From an uncultured Coriobacteriaceae bacterium (GTDB lineage: Bacteria > Actinomycetota > Coriobacteriia > Coriobacteriales > Coriobacteriaceae), in assembly GCA_944320725.1 (NCBI GenBank), contig CALUIM010000011.1, positions 35,648 to 99,647 on the forward strand: DNA of 64,000 bases. The letters run 5' to 3'. The notes below the pieces were generated by a model that was not told where the DNA came from, did no database searches, and saw nothing but the letters and a program-made list of their open reading frames with translations. Both the position numbers and the translations under genes were made by a program. Within the stretch, counting starts at the first letter, position 1, and every line of letters starts with the position of its first letter. Shown piece after piece: positions 8,431 through 19,646 of this stretch.

Positions 8431-9666
8431 CTAGACTCCCCCGTCCTCGCACACAAACCCCAGGCCGCGGGCGATACCGCGCGCATCGGCAGCGGCCCAG
8501 ATGCCGGCAAGGTCTCCCGTGGCAGCACGCGCACGCATGGCGGGCACCGTGTGAAACCCGTGCTCCACAATGAAGCCGGGCACACCTGCCGTCGCCGCGC
8601 CGCGCAGCACGCCGTAGTAATCGCTCGCGCCATCGTCGCGCAGGCGCACATAGACCGTTCCCGGCGCGTTCACCTCGTCATTATAGGCGTCCGACCATGC
8701 GCGGAGCTCATCTGCACCTGCAACGGCATCGAATTCGTCGCAGGTGGCAATACCCGCCTGTGCGCTTGCCCGAGCAAGCTCTGCACCTATGGCGTTGGCC
8801 ACCTGCAGGGCCTCGGGCGACGTTGCGGCACACGTGTTTGCAATCACCACGGGCTTCGTGATAGCGAGCGTCTGCTCGAAGGTGGGAGATCCGTTGGCGT
8901 TGTCGAGGTTGGCGTTGGTGTGCAGCGAGAAAAAGAGGTCGCAGCCCGCCGCAAGCTCGCCGCGCAACGCGATATGCCCGCTGTCGAGCGCGCTGTTGGT
9001 ATAGCCGTCGATGGTGATGTCGCCGGTGCTGCGCGTGAGGCGTACCTCGATGCCGCAGCTGCGGCGCAGATCGTGAGCAAGGGCGCGGGCCAGCTCGAGC
9101 GTGAAATCGCCCTCGCAATAGGGTGCGGCCGGATCGTCTACCACGTTCGCGCCGCCAAAATGCCCCGGATCCACGCAGACGAGCACATTTGAGGCAAGGA
9201 TCGCCTCACCCGGCTCCGCGCGCAGCGCCTCCGGCTCGCGTACCTCAACGTCCACACGATACCGGTACTGGCGGAGCGTATCGTCTGCAAGCTCATCGAT
9301 TGCCGCATGCGGCTCGCCCGTCGCCGCGCCATCGGAGGCGACCTCGGCCACACACGTCCACGACGCTGTGTCCTCGCCATCTCCTGCATTGGCGCGCATC
9401 ACGCGGTAGGCGGTTGCCTCGGCGTCCGTCTCATCGGGCCACGTGAGCGCAATTTGTGTACGCGAGACCCTGCTAAAGGCGAGTCCCTCGACGCACACCG
9501 CCGTGCGGGCATCGGCCGCAGACGCGGCATTCGCTGCCGCTGCGCTGCCAGAAGGAGCAGTATCCTCAACGGAGGCACAGCCCGCAAGCGCCATGAGCAG
9601 GGCGACCAGTACGGCAAGGCACGCAGCCTGCGCCCTCGTTCTGCTCACTGCGCTTTTGGCACCCAT
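8431..9666 (-). CDS. N-acetylmuramoyl-L-alanine amidase lipoprotein (Amidase_3 type)
   Basis: Zinc enzyme cutting the amide bond between N-acetylmuramic acid and the stem peptide. A lipoprotein signal (VALLMALAGC, cysteine about residue 30) predicts anchoring outside the membrane. Residues about 55-150 form a fibronectin-like or unknown region (GLAFSRVSRTQIALTWPDE); the catalytic domain follows with VCVDPGHFGG (zinc His), CEGDFTLELA (zinc Glu), FFSLHTNAN (zinc His) and IVEHGFHT (catalytic Glu). The order is that of Amidase_3/CwlM-like enzymes. ATG 9666 has GAAGGA upstream. The adjacent ftsEX genes make a role in daughter-cell separation plausible but unproven. Confidence 0.9.
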   Translation of the reverse strand: MGAKSAVSRTRAQAACLAVLVALLMALAGCASVEDTAPSGSAAAANAASAADARTAVCVEGLAFSRVSRTQIALTWPDETDAEATAYRVMRANAGDGEDTASWTCVAEVASDGAATGEPHAAIDELADDTLRQYRYRVDVEVREPEALRAEPGEAILASNVLVCVDPGHFGGANVVDDPAAPYCEGDFTLELARALAHDLRRSCGIEVRLTRSTGDITIDGYTNSALDSGHIALRGELAAGCDLFFSLHTNANLDNANGSPTFEQTLAITKPVVIANTCAATSPEALQVANAIGAELARASAQAGIATCDEFDAVAGADELRAWSDAYNDEVNAPGTVYVRLRDDGASDYYGVLRGAATAGVPGFIVEHGFHTVPAMRARAATGDLAGIWAAADARGIARGLGFVCEDGGV

Positions 9667-9689
9667 CGCAATTCCTTCGCTTGCTGCAC

Positions 9690-10580
9690 CTATCGCTCGT
9701 CGCCCAGCTCCTTGAAGCCCTCACCCAGGGCCTCGTTGACGTCGGAGATCACCATGATGGCATTCTTATCGTGTTCGGCGACAACCGCCTTGAGCATCTG
9801 GATCTCGCGCTTGTCGAGGATGACAAAGAGCATGGGCCGCTCCTCGCCCGTCCACTCACCGCGCGCCTGGATACGCGTGACGCCGCGCTCGAGGCCGTGC
9901 AGGATGTCGTGCGAGATGGCCTCGTAGCGCTCGGAGATGATGAACGCGGCGCGCTGCGTGTTGCCGCCGTCGACCACACGGTCGAGCACCAGCCCGGTCA
10001 CCACCATGGAAAGCGCGGCGGCAAGGGCGTTGTCCACCGAGAACACCGGCGCCGAAGCGGCGCAGATGAGGCAGTCGATCACCATGACGGTCGAGCCGAG
10101 CGGCAGTGAGAACTTGCGCGCGATGATCTGCGCAACGGTATCGGATCCGCCCGTCGAGACGCCGCAGCGAAACGTGAGTCCCAGGCCGACACCCAAGATG
10201 ATGCCGCCCCACAGCGCCGGCACGAGCAGCTCCGTGTGTGCCAGCGGTACCACGAAAGGCGCAAACAGGTCGCAAAAGATGCCGAAGAACATGAAGCCGG
10301 TCGCTGTCTGGATGGCGTACATCGCGCCACCCGAACGCACCACGAGCAGCATGATCGCTGCGTTCATGACGATGGTCTGAAGACCAACCGGCAGATTCAC
10401 GCCCGCGCGCGCCGCGAGCTCGTTGATGATGGTTGCGATACCGGTCACGCCGCCCGCGGCAAGGCCGTGCGGAATGAGAAACATATCCGTCGCAAGCGCC
10501 GCGATGGCGCACCCGAAGATGACGAGCGGCAGATCGTGGACGAACTGCGAGCGGATGAGGTCGGAGATGCTGCGGGACAC
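9690..10580 (-). CDS. YitT family membrane protein (DUF161/DUF2179)
   Basis: A 296-residue protein with five or six membrane segments in the first 205 residues (for example LPLVIFGCAIAALATDMFLI, AALSMVVTGLVLDRVV) and a soluble C-terminal domain of the DUF2179 type (RAAFIISERYEAISHDIL, IQMLKAVVAEHDKNAIMVIS). GGVTGIATIINELA and GVSTGGSDTVAQIIARKF are the repeated family motifs. The transported substrate of this family is unknown. Start is GTG 10580, with AAAGGA about ten bases upstream. It stands between the amidase (gap 23 bases) and prfB and may be the first gene of the amidase-VWA-ftsEX run; TACAAT at 10670-10675 (minus) could be a -10 but no clear -35 was found. Confidence 0.9.
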   Translation of the reverse strand: MSRSISDLIRSQFVHDLPLVIFGCAIAALATDMFLIPHGLAAGGVTGIATIINELAARAGVNLPVGLQTIVMNAAIMLLVVRSGGAMYAIQTATGFMFFGIFCDLFAPFVVPLAHTELLVPALWGGIILGVGLGLTFRCGVSTGGSDTVAQIIARKFSLPLGSTVMVIDCLICAASAPVFSVDNALAAALSMVVTGLVLDRVVDGGNTQRAAFIISERYEAISHDILHGLERGVTRIQARGEWTGEERPMLFVILDKREIQMLKAVVAEHDKNAIMVISDVNEALGEGFKELGDER

Positions 10581-10710
10581 CGTGGCCCGTCCTTTCTGCG
10601 CACGGCCACCACGCAGGTGTGCCGCCGTACCCTAACAGGCGCATGGTCGATGTGATGTGCGTGGTGCATTGTAGCACGGGCCATCGGCGCGATGGCGTGC
10701 TCGAAACGCC

Positions 10711-11846
10711 CTACTCGGCGTTACCCGTGGCCCAGCGATGGTACCCAATGATGAACGGATCGAGGTCGCCCTCTTCCAGCACGCTCTCCACGTTGCCCGT
10801 CTCAACCCCCGTGCGCAGGTCCTTGACCATCTGGTAGGGATAGAGCACGTAGCTGCGAATCTGGTTGCCGAAGCCGATCTCGGTCTTGGGGCCGCGAATC
10901 TCATCGAGCGTCTCCTCGCGGCGCTCGAGCTCCAGCTCGTAGAGGCGCGCCTTCAGGATCTGCATGCACGCCGCTTTGTTCTGAATCTGGCTGCGCTCGT
11001 TTTGGCAGGTCACCACGATGCCCGTAGGCAGGTGCGTCACACGGACGGCGGAGTCGGTGGTGTTGACGCCCTGGCCGCCGGGGCCGCTCGCGTGGTACAC
11101 ATCGACGCGGATATCGTCCGGCGCGACCTCGATATCGATGTCGTCGGGCAGCACCGGGATCACCTCGACGCCGGCGAACGTGGTCTGGCGGCGCTTCTTG
11201 GCATCCGTGGGCGAGATGCGCACCAGACGGTGCACGCCCGCCTCGGCGCGGAGCATGCCGAACGCGTCCTTGCCCTCCACCGTGATGGTAGCGCGGTCGA
11301 TACCGATCACCTCGGCTGCGGGACAATCGTTCACGGTGACCTTCCAACCGCGGCGCTCGCAGTACTTCATGTACATCTTGAAGAGCATGAAGGTCCAGTC
11401 CTGCGCCTCGAGACCGCCCTGCCCGGGCTTGATGGTGAGGATGGCGTCGCCATGATCGAACTCGCCGGTAAACCAGCTCGAGAGCTCCATCTGATCGATG
11501 GCGCGCGTGAGCTCGGCCGCCGTGGTGGCTGCCTCGGCCACCAGGTCGCCCGCCTCGGGATCGTCGCCCATCTCACCGGCGAGCTCAAGCGCGGCGCGAG
11601 CGTCGGAGAGCGCCGTGCGCGCACGCTCCACGCCCTCAACGTCATCGCGCATGCTCGAAAGCTCCGCCATGTGCGCACGGGCCCGCTCGGCATCGTCCCA
11701 GAACCCGGGCGCGGCGCTCTCGGCCTCGAGCGCGGCAATGCGCTCGCGCTTCTCATCGAGATGCAGGTACTGCTCGACCTCGGCAAGACGCGCGGCAAGC
11801 GCGTCGAGCTCCTCGAGCGTTGTGGCGGCAGACGTGGTCTCGGCCA

Positions 11847-11847
<1 letters not shown>
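10711..11847 (-). CDS. prfB: Peptide chain release factor 2
   Basis: Class I release factor reading UGA and UAA. The 378-residue protein has the N-terminal helical domain, then the codon-recognition domain, then GGQ at 257-259 ([20 protein letters not shown]). The usual SPF codon-reading tripeptide appears as SPT (212-214, [13 protein letters not shown]). RF1 instead has a PxT pattern, but the overall sequence ([33 protein letters not shown]) is RF2. There is no programmed frameshift: the frame runs unbroken from ATG 11847. That ATG overlaps the secA stop (TAATG), and the ribosome-binding site CAGGAA lies within secA, so it is translationally coupled to secA. Confidence 0.95.
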
Positions 11848-14669
<2,822 letters not shown>

Positions 14670-14936
14670 GCGACCCTCTTCTTGTATCTCTTGCACGTGA
14701 TGTGCGGCCTTACCTCACAGCGCTCGCGGCGCCGCGTTTGCGCAGCGCTATACGCGAGCGGGCCTGCCGTGCACCGGAATGGCTACAGACAGACAAGCAT
14801 TACTTTATCCCTTTGTCGCGCATAACAGACGCCGCTCGCCTATGCGCACGGAGAAACCACGGGTGGGGGCGCATGCTCTACAATCGGGTTTGCCGTGTCA
14901 TGTGTTTCGCATGGCGCCACGGGCTTAGGAGGACTC

Positions 14937-15524
14937 ATGAGGCTGGCAAAACGCGAGGTCACCGATACAGAAACACTGCGCGCGATGGTCGATGCCTGCA
15001 AAACGGTGCGCCTGGGGCTCGTCGATAGCGAGGGCATCTTCATCGTTCCGGTGAACTTTGGCTATACGTGGGACGTGCCCGCGCAGGACCCGCGCATCCC
15101 CAGCGGCGCCGCTTCGATGAGCACGCGCGCCGGCGCGGTAACCGCCCGCCCCGCCGCAGCGCCCCATCTCACACTTTGGATCCACTCCGCCACCGAAGGG
15201 CGCAAGGCCGCCGCACTCGCCGCCACCGAGGCAGCTGCGACCCCTATTGCCATCGAGATGGATATCGAAGACGGCCTGATACACGGCTCGTATGCTTGCG
15301 CTTATTCATATGCGTATCGCTCAATCATGGGCATCGGCATCGCGCACGCTGTTACCAGCCCTTCAGAAAAACGTCAGGGTCTTGGGCACATCATGGAGCA
15401 CCTAGCGCCCAGCGAGGAAGCCGCATACACCTCCGAGGCCATCGAACGCGTTGCCGTCTGGCGCATCGACGTTACCGCGTTCACCGGCAAGCAGCGCGAA
15501 CCCAAGCGCACAAGGCTGCAATAA
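14937..15524 (+). CDS. Pyridoxamine 5'-phosphate oxidase-family flavoprotein (NimA-like)
   Basis: A 195-residue member of the flavin-binding split-barrel group that includes nitroimidazole reductase NimA. The N-terminus MRLAKREVTDTETLRAMVD followed by TVRLGLVDSEGIFIVPVNFGY is the family pattern. The middle (about 60-110) holds an Ala-rich insertion (ATEGRKAAALAATEAAAT) where the usual cofactor-contacting strand-turn would be; IEMDIEDGLIHGSYACAYSYAYRSIMGIG and the HIMEHL region agree with the family. AGGAGG precedes ATG 14937 by four bases. It is the only plus-strand gene in this part and appears monocistronic. Activity on nitro-compounds is not implied by sequence alone. Confidence 0.82.
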   Translation: MRLAKREVTDTETLRAMVDACKTVRLGLVDSEGIFIVPVNFGYTWDVPAQDPRIPSGAASMSTRAGAVTARPAAAPHLTLWIHSATEGRKAAALAATEAAATPIAIEMDIEDGLIHGSYACAYSYAYRSIMGIGIAHAVTSPSEKRQGLGHIMEHLAPSEEAAYTSEAIERVAVWRIDVTAFTGKQREPKRTRLQ

Positions 15525-15587
15525 CGCCATAAAGCTCTTAAAACAACCCCAATACCGCTAGCGCGATGCCCCATTTATATGTAAGTA

Positions 15588-15740
15588 GAAATGTATCATA
15601 TGGGGTTAGGCAATTTTACCGTACGCTTTACGCGCCACACGCTATCATGCCCCCGCATTTTCCCAGATAAAGCAATCTGGCAAGCCTTGTCTTATCGAAC
15701 AAAGAGGCCATAATTGCCTAACCCCATATGATTCTATTTC
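15588..15740. mobile_element. MITE-like element, 153 bp with 21-bp perfect terminal inverted repeats
   Basis: Perfect inverted repeats of 21 bases, beginning ATCATATGGGGTT, at 15595-15615 and 15712-15732; GAAAT extends both arms outwards with a one-base slip. The 96-base interior has no coding potential and is more AT-rich than the surroundings. No transposase and no convincing target duplication are seen, so this is a candidate non-autonomous transposon or a long-stem regulatory hairpin. Confidence 0.5.
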
Positions 15741-15804
15741 AGTCTCATTTTCCAAAGGCAATATGCGTCGCAAAACAGCACTGCAAAATGCTATGTCCCA
15801 AGAA

Positions 15805-15941
15805 ACATATGCGAAGTGTGGCTCTTTTTCTCTGACCTGCTTTCAGAGTGGCATGAAGGCCCATCGTCACCGCAGGTCTTTGAAGGGCCGTCTCGCATTG
15901 CGCGCCCCTCGCCGGCCAGTTCATCCACACTTCGCATGTGA
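15805..15941. repeat. Second inverted repeat pair in the same gap
   Basis: ACATATGCGAAGTGTGG at 15805-15821 is repeated inverted at 15925-15941 with two differences (CCACACTTCGCATGTGA). The roughly 103 bases between them contain no convincing gene. Together with the 153-bp element next door, this fills the gap between 15525 and the rpmE terminator; the frames open here are short and lack ribosome-binding sites. Confidence 0.45.
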
Positions 15942-15963
15942 TATTAAATGAGTAGCATTTCCA

Positions 15964-16003
15964 AACAAGAAAAGGCCCCGCTGCGGCACATCGCAGCGGG
16001 GCC
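15964..16003 (-). terminator. Rho-independent terminator of rpmE
   Basis: On the minus strand, a 12-bp stem GGCCCCGCTGCG with a six-base loop and its perfect complement is followed by TTTTCTTG. It lies 26 bases after the rpmE stop. Confidence 0.9.
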
Positions 16004-16028
16004 TGTGAGCTCGCTATGTTTGCAGCTG

Positions 16029-16457
16029 CTACTCGGCAGCAGCCTCGGTCTCGGCGGGAGCCTCAGCGACCTCCTCGGCAGGAGCCTTGGCGGCCTCCTC
16101 CTCGGCGCGCTTCGCGGCCTCAGCCTCGTACTTGGCAGCACGCTTGGCCTTCTCGGCAGCCTTCGCCTCGCGCTCGGCGGCCTTCTTGGCAGCGGCCTCC
16201 TCGGCGGCCTTCTGACGCTCGGCCTTCTTGGCGGCCTCGCGCTCGAGGGCTGCCTGAGCGGCGCCACCGAACTTGTCGGCGAAGCGCTGCACGCGTCCGC
16301 CGGTGTCAACGAACTTCTGCTGGCCCGTGTAGAACGGGTGGCACTCGTTGCAGAGCTCGACGCGGATCTCGGGCACGGTCGAGTGAGTCTTGAAGGTGTT
16401 GCCGCAGGAGCAGCGCACCGTGCACTCGACGTAGTCGGGATGGATTCCAGGTTTCAT
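16029..16457 (-). CDS. rpmE: 50S ribosomal protein L31 with a long Ala/Lys/Glu tail
   Basis: Large-subunit protein at the inter-subunit bridge. Residues 1-70 are a zinc-type (C+) L31: [20 protein letters not shown] then [10 protein letters not shown], giving the four cysteines. The total is 142 residues where 66-90 is usual: about 70 extra residues form a low-complexity, charged alpha-helical tail ([20 protein letters not shown]) that turns acidic at its end. Start ATG 16457 follows AAGGAG. Upstream are a promoter and two near-identical stem-loops that may control it; a strong terminator ends the transcript, so the gene is monocistronic. Confidence 0.95.
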   Translation of the reverse strand: MKPGIHPDYVECTVRCSCGNTFKTHSTVPEIRVELCNECHPFYTGQQKFVDTGGRVQRFADKFGGAAQAALEREAAKKAERQKAAEEAAAKKAAEREAKAAEKAKRAAKYEAEAAKRAEEEAAKAPAEEVAEAPAETEAAAE

Positions 16458-16479
16458 AGCAGGGACTCCTTATGGTCGC

Positions 16480-16527
16480 GTCCTGGTTGCCGACCAGGAC
16501 AAAGGCGCCTTGGTTTCCGACCAAGGC
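16480..16527 (-). promoter_or_regulatory. Twin stem-loop leader of rpmE (candidate L31 leader RNA)
   Basis: Two hairpins 27 bases apart in the 5' leader, read on the minus strand: GCCTTGG-TCGGAAA-CCAAGGC (16507-16527) and GTCCTGG-TCGGCAA-CCAGGAC (16480-16500). Both have 7-bp stems and the loop TCGG(A/C)AA, while the outer pairs differ in a compensatory way, which argues for a conserved RNA structure. The second ends about 22 bases before the start codon. Ribosomal-protein leaders for L31 exist in several phyla; which of them this matches was not checked. Confidence 0.65.
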
Positions 16528-16543
16528 AAAATACAACTTGCCT

Positions 16544-16571
16544 AGAATAGCACACGATGCGTCGCCTGCAA
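16544..16571 (-). promoter_or_regulatory. Promoter of rpmE
   Basis: TTGCAG and TATTCT separated by 16 bases on the minus strand, placing the transcript start just before the twin hairpins. The remaining stretch up to 16778 shows nothing clear except a TACAAT that might be a -10 for the ACT-domain gene. Confidence 0.6.
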
Positions 16572-16778
16572 AAGAGCCCGTGCGCACCACAAAGGCTCCA
16601 CGGGATAACGCGTAGCACCTGTTGCGCGCATGTAACGTCTACGTGCGGAAACGGTGCGCGCCTACGCGAGGGCGCTACAATTGGGTACGCTACAACGAGT
16701 ACCCCGCGCGGCGCGAGAGCCGCGCAACCGGATAGGGCCGCCGGACAACCGGGGCCGCCACGACCGAAAGGACCACCC

Positions 16779-17066
16779 ATGGCCGAGCTCGCCTCGAACC
16801 GTATCGTCATCACCGTCCTCGGGCAGAACCGCCCCGGCATCGTCGCGGGCATCAGCCGCGTGCTGGGCGACGCCGATGTGGACATCCGCGACATCACCCA
16901 GAGCATCATCGACGACATCTTCACCATGACCATGATCGCCGACATGGGCGCCTCCCCGCTCGACTTCACGCAGCTCCAGGAGCAGCTTGCCGAGGCGGGT
17001 CGCGGCATCGGCGTAGACGTGCAGATCCAGCGCGAGGACGTCTTCCGCTTCATGTACCGGCTCTAG
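16779..17066 (+). CDS. ACT-domain protein (UPF0237 type)
   Basis: A 95-residue stand-alone ACT domain: RIVITVLGQNRPGIVAGIS, then VDIRDITQSIIDDIFTMTMI, a small regulatory module that in other proteins binds amino acids. Its partner is not known; it is short enough to be all regulatory. Start ATG 16779 follows GAAAGGA. Frames open upstream are not supported. Citrate synthase begins 96 bases after its stop, on the same strand, so co-expression with amino-acid precursor supply is possible. Confidence 0.9.
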   Translation: MAELASNRIVITVLGQNRPGIVAGISRVLGDADVDIRDITQSIIDDIFTMTMIADMGASPLDFTQLQEQLAEAGRGIGVDVQIQREDVFRFMYRL

Positions 17067-17162
17067 CCGCTCGCCCGCCAAAGCGCCCGGCGCACACGCG
17101 GGCGCGCAATAACCATCATCATCACGCGCGCGAGGGAACACGCGGAAATGGAGGCGACATCC

Positions 17163-18581
17163 ATGCCCATGACCGAACTACACCTCAACCATCCCAGCAT
17201 CGTGGAGCGCTCAACCGTCGACTTTGCCGAGACGCGCCAGATCACCGACGCCACGAAGCGCCTGTACGACGGCGCCGCCATGGTTCCCTATGACGAGGAG
17301 CTGTTCCGCGCGCACGACGTCAAGCGCGGTCTGCGCAACGCCGACGGCTCCGGCGTGGTGGCGGGCCTCACGCGCATCTCGGACGTCCACGGCTACTGCA
17401 AAGACGCCAACGGCACCGTAATTCCCGACGAGGGCAAGCTCACCATCTGCGGCTACGACATCGCCGAGCTTGTCTCAAACGCCCAGCAAGAAGGCCGCTT
17501 TGGCTACGAGGAAGTCGTATTTTTGCTGCTTACTGGTGAGCTGCCCCGCCAAGACGAGCTCGACGCCCTGCGCGAGCGCATCGCGGGCATGCGCCATCTG
17601 CCGAGCGACTACATCCGAGAATTCCCCATGACCACGAAGTCGAAGAGCATCATGAACGTGCTCGCACGCGCCGTGCTGCTGCTCTATGCCTTCGACGAAA
17701 CGCCCGACGACATCGATCCCGCGCATGAGGTCGATGTGGCGCTCTCCCTCATCGCTCGCCTGCCACGTATCGCCGCCATCGCGCACACCCTGCGCCGCGC
17801 CGAGTTCGAGGGCCGCCGCGCCCACATCCCGCTGCCCAACAACTCCTACTCCATGGCCGAAACCATTCTGCAGGTGCTGCGCGAAGGCGACGACTTTACC
17901 CGCGACGAGGCGATGCTGCTCGACGTGATGCTCATGCTCCACGCCGAACACGGCGGCGGCAACAACTCGACCTTCGCCTGCCGCGTGCTCTCGAGCTCCG
18001 CAACCGACGCCTACTCCGCCTACGCCGCCGCGATTGGCTCGCTCAAGGGGCCGCGCCACGGCGGCGCCAACTCCAAGGTCATGGCGATGCATGCCGACAT
18101 CCGCGAGCATGTGCGCCGCTGGGACGACGACGGCGAGATCGCCGGATACCTCACCCGCATCTTGAACCGCGAGGCGTTCGACGGGGCCGGCCTCATCTAC
18201 GGCATGGGGCACGCGGTCTACACGCGCTCCGACCCGCGCGCTGTGCTCTGCCGGCGCTACGCGGCGCATCTCGCCGAGCAGAAGGGCCTGGGCGACGAGT
18301 TCCATCTCATCGAGCGCATCGAGCGGCTTGCGCCGCAGGTCATGCGCGACGTCCGCGGAACAGACAAGCCCATCTGCGCCAACATCGACCTTTACACCGG
18401 CTTCATCTACAACATGCTCGGCGTGCCCGAAGACCTCTACACGCCCATCTTCGCCGTGGCGCGCATGGCGGGCTGGGCGGCGCACCGCATGGAGGAGCTC
18501 TACGGCGCCAACCGCATCATCCGGCCGGCGTATAATTCTGTACTCGACGACGTGCAGTACATACCGATTGCCGAGCGCTAG
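17163..18581 (+). CDS. gltA: Citrate synthase
   Basis: Condenses oxaloacetate with acetyl-CoA, in an anaerobe mainly for glutamate synthesis. The 472 residues include the catalytic-site motifs HAEHGGGNNSTFACRVL, GSLKGPRHGGANSKVM and GMGHAVYTRSDPRA, plus NIDLYTGFIYNMLGVP near the C-terminus. Residues 1-110 are longer than in short citrate synthases, fitting the larger Clostridium/Coriobacteria-type subgroup. ATG 17163 is chosen because GGAGG lies eight bases before; ATG 17169 is an alternative and the frame extends five codons upstream. The related methylcitrate synthase is not excluded by sequence. A HAD phosphatase follows after 35 bases. Confidence 0.93.
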   Translation: MPMTELHLNHPSIVERSTVDFAETRQITDATKRLYDGAAMVPYDEELFRAHDVKRGLRNADGSGVVAGLTRISDVHGYCKDANGTVIPDEGKLTICGYDIAELVSNAQQEGRFGYEEVVFLLLTGELPRQDELDALRERIAGMRHLPSDYIREFPMTTKSKSIMNVLARAVLLLYAFDETPDDIDPAHEVDVALSLIARLPRIAAIAHTLRRAEFEGRRAHIPLPNNSYSMAETILQVLREGDDFTRDEAMLLDVMLMLHAEHGGGNNSTFACRVLSSSATDAYSAYAAAIGSLKGPRHGGANSKVMAMHADIREHVRRWDDDGEIAGYLTRILNREAFDGAGLIYGMGHAVYTRSDPRAVLCRRYAAHLAEQKGLGDEFHLIERIERLAPQVMRDVRGTDKPICANIDLYTGFIYNMLGVPEDLYTPIFAVARMAGWAAHRMEELYGANRIIRPAYNSVLDDVQYIPIAER

Positions 18582-18616
18582 GCGCGAGGCGCGGGCGCGA
18601 GCCTGAAAGGACACCC

Positions 18617-19435
18617 ATGATCTTCTTCTCGGATATGGACGGGACCTTCCTGAACTCCCACAAGGAGGTCTGCGACCTTAACTGGCAGGCGCTCGACGCG
18701 ATCGCGGCGGCGGGCCACCAGTTTGTCCCGTGCACGGGCCGCGCCATGAGCGACATCTATCCCGAGATCCTCGACCATCCGGCGGTGCGCTACGTGGTCT
18801 CGGCCAACGGCGCCGCGGTAACCGACATCGCCACCGGCAAAGTCATCCACCGCAAGGACCTGGGCCATGCCCGCGCGTTTTTCTGCCATGAGCTCGCCGA
18901 GGGACGCGACGTGACGTTCGACATCTTCGCCGACGGCTGCTGCTACACGCCGCGCAGTCAGTACGACCGCCTTGAGGAGTTCGTCCCCAACGACCCCTTC
19001 ATGCTTAAGGGCATGCTTTCCGCACGCGTCCCCTACGACGCCGACGTCCGCGACTTCATGCTCTCCTGCAAGCACATCGAGCGCATCGCGTACTACTGGC
19101 GCGATCCGGCCGACCGCGACGCCATCGAGATCTCACTGCTCATCGATCCCACTATGAGCTGCGTGCGCTCCTATGCCACCAACATCGAGGTATCGGACGC
19201 CGAGGCCACCAAGGGCGACGCGCTGATCTGGCTCTGCGAGCACCTGGATATCCCGCGTACCAACGCCGTGGCGTTTGGCGATAACATCAACGACCTCTCG
19301 ATGATCGAGGAGGCCGGTCGCGGCGTTGCCGTGGCAAACGCCGAGCGCGAGGTGCGCGATGCGGCGAACGAGGTATGCGGCGCCAATGACGCCGGCGGCC
19401 CCGGCGCCTATATCCTGACGCTCCTCGGCGCCTAG
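18617..19435 (+). CDS. HAD superfamily phosphatase (Cof type)
   Basis: A 272-residue cytoplasmic phosphohydrolase of the Cof subfamily. Motif I is DMDGTFLNS with the nucleophile aspartate; CTGR supplies motif II, the lysine is in KGDALIWL, and GDNINDLSMIEEAG is motif IV. A cap domain lies between about residues 85 and 190. Family members act on sugar phosphates, flavin mononucleotide or nucleotides; the substrate here is not predictable. GAAAGGA precedes ATG 18617. It is 35 bases after citrate synthase and probably in its transcript. Confidence 0.9.
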   Translation: MIFFSDMDGTFLNSHKEVCDLNWQALDAIAAAGHQFVPCTGRAMSDIYPEILDHPAVRYVVSANGAAVTDIATGKVIHRKDLGHARAFFCHELAEGRDVTFDIFADGCCYTPRSQYDRLEEFVPNDPFMLKGMLSARVPYDADVRDFMLSCKHIERIAYYWRDPADRDAIEISLLIDPTMSCVRSYATNIEVSDAEATKGDALIWLCEHLDIPRTNAVAFGDNINDLSMIEEAGRGVAVANAEREVRDAANEVCGANDAGGPGAYILTLLGA

Positions 19436-19646
19436 ACGCACTCCACGCCCCCCCATCATCGCGGGCGCCCCTCTACAGTTCCCACACAACCTCTCGCACC
19501 GAGAGTGCAATCCACGCCGCTCGCCGGTTGCTGGTACACGACGCACCCCCCGCCCCCTACACTGGAGATTCACCTGAGCAGGCACGCTTCGCCATCTCGC
19601 CCGCACAGGTGATGCATCGCCTATACCTATATACAAGGAGGGGCTC

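Noticed and set aside
14722..14760. Possible tRNA or small RNA upstream of secA
   Set aside because: A CGCTCGCG/CGCGAGCG stem is present but no cloverleaf or known RNA could be drawn.
15763..15951. 62-codon frame in the gap before rpmE
   Set aside because: No ribosome-binding site, no recognisable protein, and it spans the second inverted repeat.
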